DNA of 27,848 nt from an uncultured Prevotella sp. Lineage in GTDB: Bacteria; Bacteroidota; Bacteroidia; Bacteroidales; Bacteroidaceae. Positions 1 through 6,193 of the stretch are shown here, piece by piece (within the stretch, counting starts at the first letter, position 1; every line of letters begins with the position of its first letter). The position numbers were made by a program, and so were the translations under genes. The stretch covers positions 1-27,848 of the forward strand of contig CAKQPF010000047.1 in NCBI GenBank assembly GCA_934256705.1. The letters run 5' to 3'. A model generated the notes under the pieces. It made no database searches and had not been told where the DNA came from. It worked only from the letters and a program-made list of their open reading frames with translations.

Positions 1-67
1 TACAATTCCCGCTATTAGGGCTTGTTAGGGACTTGCACCCATTAGAATAAGCTCATGCCGAGCATAC
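1..67 (-). other. Probable 5' end of a group II intron (domain I), cut by window edge
   Basis: Read on the minus strand, this stretch begins GTATGCTCGGCATGAGC, which folds as GCTC/GAGC, and then has GGGTGCAAGTCCC, which folds as GGG/CCC. Such GGGTGnAAGTCCC elements are typical of domain I near the 5' end of bacterial group II introns, and the start resembles the GTGCGCCCGGCATG-type 5' ends I know for them. It starts two bases after the T-run of the gapA terminator, which is where group IIC introns characteristically insert. The reverse transcriptase and domains V/VI would lie outside the window, so the call rests on 67 bases. Confidence 0.5.
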
Positions 68-69
68 CG

Positions 70-102
70 AAAAAAGGCACGCAGAAAAGATTCCGCGTGC
101 CT
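70..102 (-). terminator. Rho-independent terminator of gapA
   Basis: Perfect 8-bp arms AGGCACGC (75-82) and GCGTGCCT (95-102), with an extra GAA/TTC pairing inside across an A-C mismatch. On the minus strand the stem is followed by six T residues (75-70). It lies 43 bp after the gapA stop codon. Confidence 0.85.
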
Positions 103-144
103 AAATATTTAGTATTGATATAATAATCAAATACTTGTGTCGGC

Positions 145-1170
145 TTAGAGCTCAGCGAGGTGCTTGATAGTGCGAACCATCTGAGAAGTGTAAGAGTTCT
201 CATTGTCGTACCAAGAAACAACCTGTACCTGATAAGTATCCTCATCAACCTTAGCTACCATTGTCTGAGTAGCGTCGAAGAGAGAACCGTACTTCATGCC
301 GATGATGTCAGAAGAAACGATCTGATCCTCTGTGTAACCGAAAGACTCAGTACCAGCAGCCTTCATTGCAGCATTGATGCCCTCTACAGTAACGTCCTTA
401 CCCTTAACAACAGCAACGAGGATAGTTGTAGAACCTGTTGGAGTTGGAACACGCTGTGCAGAACCGATAAGCTTACCGTTGAGCTCAGGAATAACGAGAC
501 CGATAGCCTTAGCAGCACCAGTAGAGTTTGGAACGATGTTCTGAGCACCAGCACGTGAACGACGGAGGTCGCCCTTACGCTGAGGACCATCAAGAATCAT
601 CTGGTCACCAGTGTAAGCGTGGATAGTTGACATGATACCAGACTGGATTGGAGCGTATGCGTGGAGAGCAGCAGCCATAGGAGCAAGGCAGTTTGTGGTG
701 CAAGAAGCAGCAGAGATAACCTTGTCTTCTGGAGTCAATGTGTTGTGGTTTACGTTGTAAACGATAGTTGGGAGATCGTTACCTGCAGGAGCAGAGATAA
801 CTACCTTCTTAGCACCAGCTGTAAGGTGAGCAGAAGCCTTCTCCTTAGATGTATAGAAACCTGTGCACTCGAGAACTACGTCAACACCGAGCTCACCCCA
901 TGGGAGTTCAGCTGCGTTTGGCTTAGCATAAATAGTGATCTCCTTACCGTCAACGATGATAGAGTTTTCTGTAGCCTCTACTGTGTGCTTGCCCTCACCG
1001 AACTTGCCAGCGAAACCGCCCTGAGCAGTGTCATACTTGAGAAGGTGAGCGAGCATCTTAGGAGATGTAAGGTCGTTGATTGCAACTACCTCATAACCTT
1101 CAGCCTCAAACATCTGACGGAAAGCCAGACGACCGATACGGCCGAAGCCGTTAATAGCAACTTTTACCAT
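145..1170 (-). CDS. gapA: Glyceraldehyde-3-phosphate dehydrogenase, type I
   Basis: This is the glycolytic enzyme converting glyceraldehyde-3-phosphate, phosphate and NAD+ to 1,3-bisphosphoglycerate. At 341 residues it is full length. The N-terminus VKVAINGFGRIGR is the Rossmann NAD-binding motif. SCTTNC at residues 156-161 carries catalytic Cys157, and HAYTGDQ holds the family's catalytic His region. RSRAGAQNIVPNSTGAAKA matches the phosphate-binding loop, and the C-terminal WYDNE is conserved. The gene is monocistronic: it has its own upstream -7 box at 1248-1255 and its own terminator at 70-102. It is divergent from mscL. The start is the only one preserving the Rossmann motif. Function is assigned from family conservation. 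Confidence 0.98.
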   Translation of the reverse strand: MVKVAINGFGRIGRLAFRQMFEAEGYEVVAINDLTSPKMLAHLLKYDTAQGGFAGKFGEGKHTVEATENSIIVDGKEITIYAKPNAAELPWGELGVDVVLECTGFYTSKEKASAHLTAGAKKVVISAPAGNDLPTIVYNVNHNTLTPEDKVISAASCTTNCLAPMAAALHAYAPIQSGIMSTIHAYTGDQMILDGPQRKGDLRRSRAGAQNIVPNSTGAAKAIGLVIPELNGKLIGSAQRVPTPTGSTTILVAVVKGKDVTVEGINAAMKAAGTESFGYTEDQIVSSDIIGMKYGSLFDATQTMVAKVDEDTYQVQVVSWYDNENSYTSQMVRTIKHLAEL

Positions 1171-1247
1171 TTTTTGTTTTTTAATTTTTTATTATTAAAA
1201 AGGTGAATATAATCTTTCTACTACCTTGCTTTGTTAAAAATGCACTG

Positions 1248-1255
1248 CAAAAGTA
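1248..1255 (-). promoter_or_regulatory. Bacteroidota -7 box for gapA
   Basis: The minus strand reads TACTTTTG, matching TAnnTTTG, 77 bp before the gapA ATG. No clear TTTG/TTG is seen at the usual -33 spacing, so this is a half-supported promoter. The leader is very A/T-rich. Confidence 0.5.
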
Positions 1256-1329
1256 AGAAAAAAAAATAAGATAATATACTTTTTTCTTATTTTTTTTTGC
1301 AAATATAGCGATATTTATCAAAAGTTTTG

Positions 1330-1337
1330 TATTTTTG
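1330..1337 (+). promoter_or_regulatory. Bacteroidota -7 box for mscL
   Basis: TATTTTTG matches TAnnTTTG and lies 53 bp before the mscL ATG. No good -33 element is present at 19-21 bp; the nearest TTTG (1296-1299) is about 30 bp away. Confidence 0.5.
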
Positions 1338-1390
1338 CACGCAAATTGCTATTTACACTTTTCAATTTCAATTTCTAACAACCAATTTCT

Positions 1391-1786
1391 ATGGCATCAT
1401 TTGTTTCTGAATTCAAAGAATTCGCAATGCGTGGCAATGTGATGGACATGGCTGTCGGTGTTATCATCGGCGGCGCTTTCGGAAAGATTGTTTCTTCCCT
1501 CGTCAACGATGTCCTCATGCCAATTATCGGCACTCTCACCGGCGGTATCGACTTTAGCGGACTGGCAATAACTATCGGAGAAGCCAACATCAAGTACGGT
1601 ATGTTCATACAGAACATCATTGATTTCATCATCGTTGCTTTCTGTATATTCCTTATGATTAAAGGTATCAACACCGTTGCTAACAAGGCCAAGAAAGAAA
1701 AAGCACCTGCTGAACCTGCCGCAGCTCCAGAACCATCAGCTGAAGAGAAACTTCTTACCGAGATTCGTGACTTGCTGAAGAAGTAA
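1391..1786 (+). CDS. mscL: Large-conductance mechanosensitive channel MscL
   Basis: Homopentameric inner-membrane channel that opens under high membrane tension and releases solutes during hypo-osmotic shock. At 131 residues it has the usual MscL length. The amphipathic N-terminal helix (FVSEFKEFAMRGNVMDMAVG) is followed by TM1 (about 15-45, with the Gly/Ala-rich VIIGGAFGKIVSSLVNDVLMP pore-lining segment). A periplasmic loop and TM2 (about 72-95, FIIVAFCIFLMIKGIN) come next. The cytoplasmic C-terminal helical bundle ends EEKLLTEIRDLLKK. It is transcribed divergently from gapA, alone, and followed by a strong hairpin at 1824-1878. Confidence 0.97.
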   Translation: MASFVSEFKEFAMRGNVMDMAVGVIIGGAFGKIVSSLVNDVLMPIIGTLTGGIDFSGLAITIGEANIKYGMFIQNIIDFIIVAFCIFLMIKGINTVANKAKKEKAPAEPAAAPEPSAEEKLLTEIRDLLKK

Positions 1787-1823
1787 ACAGTTCATATACT
1801 CAGCAGCACTAACGACAACAAAA

Positions 1824-1888
1824 CAGGAGAATAGGTCTCTGATAGGATCATACAAACTATCTGTGACCTATTCTCCTGATTGTTTTTT
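1824..1888 (+). terminator. Rho-independent terminator after mscL
   Basis: Perfect 14-bp arms CAGGAGAATAGGTC (1824-1837) and GACCTATTCTCCTG (1865-1878). A smaller inner GATAG/CTATC pairing lies in the loop. ATTGTTTTTT follows on the plus strand. It lies between convergent genes, but the T-run is on the mscL side. Confidence 0.8.
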
Positions 1889-1996
1889 AGCAACTGACAA
1901 GTATGTCTTTAGCTACCTATAAATATATCTTTAGCTACTAATAAACAAATCATTAGCTACGGATAAACATGTTGTTAGCGACTGATAAGTATGCAG
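1887..1996. repeat. Degenerate 22-bp tandem repeat array, 5 units (array A)
   Basis: Five consecutive units start at 1887, 1909, 1931, 1953 and 1975, each exactly 22 bp. They begin TTAGCAACTG, TTAGCTACCT, TTAGCTACTA, TTAGCTACGG and TTAGCGACTG. TTAGC at unit positions 1-5 is invariant, and most units continue with ATAAa-type sequence. The array fills the gap between the mscL terminator and the stop codon of the minus-strand gene ending at 2012. Arrays with the same period occur at 11407-11538 and 21598-21751. Confidence 0.85.
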
Positions 1997-2011
1997 AAAC
2001 GATTACACGCC

Positions 2012-3577
2012 TTATTTCTTGCTCTCCAGAATCTGGCTTATCCCCTGTTCACGATGGCATATTCTCACCTCAATGCCATACTTTCGATGCAGATGTTCCG
2101 CAAGATGCTGGGCTGAATATACAGAGCGATGCTGACCACCAGTACAGCCAAAGCTGAACATAAGCGAGGTGAAGCCACGCTGAATGTAACGCTCCACGTG
2201 TGCATCAGCAAGTTTATATACCGATGTAAGGAATGTAAGGATCTCTCCATCATCCTCCAGGAATCGGATTACAGGTTCGTCAAGTCCTGTCAATTTTTTG
2301 TAAGGCTCATATCGACCAGGATTGTGTGTGCTTCTGCAATCAAAGACATAACCGCCTCCATTGCCCGATTCATCCTCCGGAATGCCTTTCCTGAACGAGA
2401 AACTGAACACTCTAACCACCAAAGGACCTTTGCCATCATATTTCGAGAACGTCGCCGGACCATCGTTAGGATTGGCCTTATATACATTAGTATCCGCTGT
2501 CTTGAGGCCGTCCTCCCTCTTCTTTTCCTCTTCTTTTGCCGGGGCAAACTGTGGCAACTCCGTTATTCCCCTCAGCACTTCCACCAAATAAGGATAAGGG
2601 AACTGGTCTGCATTGGCGAGAAGCGACCGCAGATTATCTATTGCCGGCGGGATAGAATCCAGGAAATGATCTTTTCTTTCGAAATAACCACGGAAACCAT
2701 AGGCTCCAAGAACCTGCAAAGTGCGGAACAAAACGAACAATGAAAGTCTCTCGTTGAAGTGCTTTTCCGATGGCACTTCCGTGTAATGCTTCAATGCATC
2801 ATAATATTCTGCAATGAGTTCCTTGCGCAGTTTATCCGGATAACGGGCGGAAGCCTGCCAGAGGAACGAAGCAAGGTCATAGTAATATGGACCTTTTCGT
2901 CCCCCCTGAAAGTCGATGAAATACGGATTACCCTCTGCATCAAGCATCACATTGCGTGCCTGAAAGTCGCGATAAAGGAAACTTAGCACCGCCTCACCAT
3001 GTGAATCGTCATCCGAATCATTCACAAGGTCCTTGGCAAAGAGCCGGAAAGCCGCCTCCAGTTTCAGTTCATGGAAATCCAATCCCGTAGCTTTCAGGAA
3101 ACAATACTTGAAATAATTAAGGTCGAAAAGCACAGAGTCAACGTCCATTTCCGGCATAGGATAACACTGGGAGAAATCCAATCCACGTGCTCCGCGTATC
3201 TGGATATTAGGCAACTGCCTTATAGTTCGGCGCAGAAGTTCCTTCTCTTTCACATTATATCTGCCGCCCGCATCGCGTCCTCCCTTGATTGCTTCAAAGA
3301 GAGAAGTATCTCCAAGGTCGGTCTGAAGATAGCGCATACCATCCTCGCTTACTGCAAGGATATAAGGAACAGGCAGCTTTCTCTTCTGGAAATGTCGTGC
3401 CAGATAGATGAAAGCATGGTTTTCTTCCTGTGACGTGCCTATTACTCCCACTACAGACTTGCCTTCCGCATCGATGAAACGGTAATACACTCTGTTGCTT
3501 CCTGCGCCTGGAAGTTGCTCCACAGCGACAGGTTCTACACCTTTATATAATATATAGAGATTCCTTAATTGTTGCAT
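2012..3577 (-). CDS. APH/AmgK-like kinase domain fused to RapZ C-terminal domain
   Basis: 521 residues with two recognisable parts. Residues about 15-260 resemble the phosphotransferase (APH/AmgK-like) fold: GAGSNRVYYRF nucleotide-loop region, YRDFQARN at 202-209 as the catalytic loop (the usual HxD is R-D here), and IDFQGG at 221-226 as the metal-binding DFG equivalent. Residues about 387-521 match the RapZ/YvcJ C-terminal domain, with FGCTGGQHRSVY at 476-487 (RapZ: GCTGGxHRSV). RapZ's N-terminal Walker ATPase is absent. In enterobacteria the RapZ C-domain senses glucosamine-6-phosphate, and AmgK phosphorylates N-acetylmuramic acid. A role in amino-sugar or cell-wall recycling is therefore reasonable inference, but no partner nucleotidyltransferase (murU) lies nearby. 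The -7 box is only 8 nt before the ATG. Confidence 0.8.
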   Translation of the reverse strand: MQQLRNLYILYKGVEPVAVEQLPGAGSNRVYYRFIDAEGKSVVGVIGTSQEENHAFIYLARHFQKRKLPVPYILAVSEDGMRYLQTDLGDTSLFEAIKGGRDAGGRYNVKEKELLRRTIRQLPNIQIRGARGLDFSQCYPMPEMDVDSVLFDLNYFKYCFLKATGLDFHELKLEAAFRLFAKDLVNDSDDDSHGEAVLSFLYRDFQARNVMLDAEGNPYFIDFQGGRKGPYYYDLASFLWQASARYPDKLRKELIAEYYDALKHYTEVPSEKHFNERLSLFVLFRTLQVLGAYGFRGYFERKDHFLDSIPPAIDNLRSLLANADQFPYPYLVEVLRGITELPQFAPAKEEEKKREDGLKTADTNVYKANPNDGPATFSKYDGKGPLVVRVFSFSFRKGIPEDESGNGGGYVFDCRSTHNPGRYEPYKKLTGLDEPVIRFLEDDGEILTFLTSVYKLADAHVERYIQRGFTSLMFSFGCTGGQHRSVYSAQHLAEHLHRKYGIEVRICHREQGISQILESKK

Positions 3578-3585
3578 AACGAATG

Positions 3586-3593
3586 CAAAAGTA
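3586..3593 (-). promoter_or_regulatory. -7 box immediately before the kinase/RapZ-C gene
   Basis: The minus strand reads TACTTTTG, matching TAnnTTTG, with only 8 nt to the ATG at 3577. This implies a nearly leaderless transcript. A TTG on the minus strand at 3620-3618 is a possible but widely spaced (24 bp) -33 element. Confidence 0.5.
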
Positions 3594-3680
3594 ATGATTT
3601 TTTTCCATACTTATGCACAATTCTTTTCATTTCTGCATCAGCATCAACAATTTTTCCATTCCTTACGCATCTTAATGCCA

Positions 3681-3720
3681 TTGCCCCCATTATGCAAAAG
3701 CACTTGCATAATGGGGGCAA
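3681..3720. repeat. Perfect 17-bp inverted repeat, 6-nt loop
   Basis: TTGCCCCCATTATGCAA (3681-3697) and TTGCATAATGGGGGCAA (3704-3720) are exact complements. The hairpin lies 64 bp beyond the galK stop and about 90 bp upstream of the -7 box at 3586. No T-run follows on either strand, so it could be a factor-dependent galK 3' end or an operator. The function is unresolved. Confidence 0.8.
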
Positions 3721-3784
3721 ATTCATAAGGTCAGGAGGCGTAATTCCTCACTTTTCCATTATTTCAATGAGCAAAAACCTCGAA

Positions 3785-4945
3785 TTAGCATATCTTTCTT
3801 GATCCGTCACCGATGACAACGTCGATTACCTTCGGCTCATGACCATACTTGGCAGCAAATTTCTTCTTTGCATCAGCGATGAAAGAATCATAGAGTTCGT
3901 CCTTCACAAGGTTGATGGTACAGCCTCCGAAGCCTCCACCCATGATGCGTGAACCAGTCACTCCATCCTCACGAGCTATCTCATTGAGATAATCCAATTC
4001 CTCGCAACTTACCTCATAATCCTTGGAAAGTCCCTCGTGGGTGAGATACATCTGCTTACCTACCTCCTCATAATCACCGCATGTAAGGGCATCGCAGACA
4101 GCAAGTACGCGGTCTTTCTCACCCAATACGAAGGTGGCACGCTGGATATCCTCGGCAGAAACGTCACCTTTCACTTCCTCAAGGTCGTCCCATGTGCAGT
4201 CGCGTAGGGTCTCTATGTGGCGTTCCGGATGCTTTGCCTGCACCGCCTTTGCTACATTCTCGCATGAACGACGACGGTCATTATAAGGAGAACCGGCAAG
4301 TTCGTGCTTGACACATGAATTGAGAAGGACCAGCTTATAGCCCTTTGGCTCGAAAGGATAATACTCAAACTCACGACTTCTGCAGTCAAGACGCATCAGT
4401 TTACCAGCCTTTCCGAATACAGAAGCAAACTGATCCATGATTCCACAGTTGCATCCGATATACTTATGCTCTGTAGCCTGGCCAGCCAGCACCATGTCCC
4501 ATTTGCTTATCTTGTTGTCAGCAAAGAGGTCATTGAGGGCACAAGCGAAGCAGCTCTCCATGGCTGCAGAAGAACTCATACCCGCTCCGAGAGGCACATC
4601 ACCGGCAAATGCGATGTTGAAACCCTTGACATCAACGCCGAGAAGGCGGAATTCCTGCACGATTCCATAGATGAACCGTGCCCAGGTAGCGTTAGGGCCT
4701 TTAGGATCATCGACCTTGAACTCCACGCGGTCTTTAAGGTCTATGGAATAAGCCATAACAGTGTCAGTGCCATTTGGACGTACTTCTGCCATTATGCCAC
4801 AATCCACAGCTCCTGGAAACACGAAGCCTCCATTATAGTCAGTATGCTCTCCAATAAGGTTAATGCGTCCTGGCGAATGGTATATATTACCAGTCTTGCC
4901 GTCAAAATGCTTGATAAAGCGACTTCTTACAAATTCTATATCCAT
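3785..4945 (-). CDS. galK: Galactokinase
   Basis: Cytoplasmic GHMP-family kinase converting galactose and ATP to galactose-1-phosphate, the first committed step of the Leloir pathway. At 386 residues it is the normal length. The galactokinase signature GRINLIGEHTDYNGG sits at residues 26-40, with the sugar-binding E and D residues. The ATP-binding GHMP motif PLGAGMSSSAAME is at 118-130, and the C-terminal GGGFGGCTINLV is motif 3. It lies downstream of galM on the same strand with a 126-bp gap that holds a long-loop inverted repeat. galT and a galactose transporter are not in the window. Confidence 0.97.
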   Translation of the reverse strand: MDIEFVRSRFIKHFDGKTGNIYHSPGRINLIGEHTDYNGGFVFPGAVDCGIMAEVRPNGTDTVMAYSIDLKDRVEFKVDDPKGPNATWARFIYGIVQEFRLLGVDVKGFNIAFAGDVPLGAGMSSSAAMESCFACALNDLFADNKISKWDMVLAGQATEHKYIGCNCGIMDQFASVFGKAGKLMRLDCRSREFEYYPFEPKGYKLVLLNSCVKHELAGSPYNDRRRSCENVAKAVQAKHPERHIETLRDCTWDDLEEVKGDVSAEDIQRATFVLGEKDRVLAVCDALTCGDYEEVGKQMYLTHEGLSKDYEVSCEELDYLNEIAREDGVTGSRIMGGGFGGCTINLVKDELYDSFIADAKKKFAAKYGHEPKVIDVVIGDGSRKIC

Positions 4946-4967
4946 TACTATGTGTTTTTACAAATTC

Positions 4968-5055
4968 AAGCAGGTGGTCAAAACTATTCTGATAAAGAAG
5001 TAGAAATCTGATATTCTATTACGTTCTTCATAACAATAATTTTGACCTCCTGCTT
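4968..5055. repeat. Long-loop inverted repeat between galM and galK
   Basis: AAGCAGGTGGTCAAAA (4968-4983) pairs with TTTTGACCTCCTGCTT (5040-5055) at 15 of 16 positions around a 56-nt A/T-rich loop. It occupies most of the galM-galK junction. It could be an mRNA processing or stability element, an attenuator, or a partial terminator that lowers galK expression. No T-run follows it in the direction of transcription. Confidence 0.7.
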
Positions 5056-5071
5056 ATTGATATTAAATCAT

Positions 5072-6157
5072 TTAAGCATCTACGCCAAACTTATAGATGG
5101 TCTTCTGCTTGTATCTCTCGCCCGGATTGAGCACTACTGTAGGGAAGTAAGGGCGGTTAGGTGAATCCGGGAAATGCTGTGCCTCAAGGCAGATAGCAGA
5201 ACGGCGTGGGAAAGTAGCGCCATGGCAACCTGTAAATCCATCACCGAAATTGTCTGTATAAAGCTGGAGACCAGGCTCTGTGGTGAAGACTTCAAGCGTG
5301 CGGCAAGTCTTAGGATCCTTCAGACGAGCAGCAAATGAAAGCTCTCCAACTTCGCGCTTGTTGAGCACATAGTTATGATCATAGCCCTGTCCATTACGCA
5401 GTTGTTCATTGTCAGCCTCGATATCCTTGCCTATTGTCTTAGGTGTACGGAAATCGAATGGAGTTCCCTCGACCTTGAGAATCTCGCCAGTAGGGATAGA
5501 AACCTTGTCGATAGGGAGATAGAAGTCCGCATTGATCTGACACTCCACGTCAAGCACGTCCGGAGTAGGGTTCGCAACGCCTGCCAGAGCGAAGAAAGCA
5601 TGATGTGTAAGGTTGATGATAGTCTTCTTGTTGGTAGTGGCGAGATATTCGATAACAAACTCATTGTCGTTTGTAAGAGTGTATTCCACAGTCACATGCA
5701 CCTCACCAGAGAATCCTTCTTCACCGTATGCGCTTACATAATTGAGCGCAAGACGCTGGTCACTCATCTGGAGCGCGTCCCAGACACGGGCATGGAAGCC
5801 TGTAGGACCACCGTGAAGATGGTTAGGACCATCATTGAGAGCCAACTGGTACTCTTTGCCATTGAGGGTAAAGCGGCCTTCCTTGATACGGTTGCCAAAT
5901 CGTCCTACGAGAGTAGAGAGGAATGGCTGGTGTCCCTTGAGCATATCTTGGATATTATCAAAGCCATGAATCACATCACCCATCTTGCCGTCTTTGTCCG
6001 GCATCATCATTGCGGCGATAGAACCACCATAGTTAGTCACTGCCACTTCGCAACCGTTAGCGTTGCGAAGGATATAGAGGTCTGTCTTCTTACCATTCAC
6101 TACGGTCTGGAAGTCTTCCGGCTTCAGACCGCAAATGTTTTCACTTGGGTTGATCAT
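5072..6157 (-). CDS. galM: Aldose 1-epimerase (mutarotase)
   Basis: Interconverts beta- and alpha-D-galactose (and glucose) so that GalK receives the alpha anomer. 361 residues, the usual size for GalM. Recognisable family features are NYGGSIAAMMMPDKDGKMGDV near the N-terminus, VGRFGNRIKEGRFTLNGKEY, NDGPNHLHGG with the conserved substrate His, NLTHHAFFAL with the second His pair, and the late LEVFTTEPGLQLYTDNF with the conserved Glu. The sequence begins without a signal peptide, so it is cytoplasmic as read. It starts 36 bp after the porin stop and precedes galK, consistent with a porin-galM-galK transcription unit. Confidence 0.95.
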   Translation of the reverse strand: MINPSENICGLKPEDFQTVVNGKKTDLYILRNANGCEVAVTNYGGSIAAMMMPDKDGKMGDVIHGFDNIQDMLKGHQPFLSTLVGRFGNRIKEGRFTLNGKEYQLALNDGPNHLHGGPTGFHARVWDALQMSDQRLALNYVSAYGEEGFSGEVHVTVEYTLTNDNEFVIEYLATTNKKTIINLTHHAFFALAGVANPTPDVLDVECQINADFYLPIDKVSIPTGEILKVEGTPFDFRTPKTIGKDIEADNEQLRNGQGYDHNYVLNKREVGELSFAARLKDPKTCRTLEVFTTEPGLQLYTDNFGDGFTGCHGATFPRRSAICLEAQHFPDSPNRPYFPTVVLNPGERYKQKTIYKFGVDA

Positions 6158-6193
6158 ATCATTTTTAGTTTAGGTTTATAAATATACAGTTGT

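Noticed and set aside
5375..6181. 268-codon plus-strand frame across galM
   Set aside because: It is antisense to a complete galM and shows no family features.
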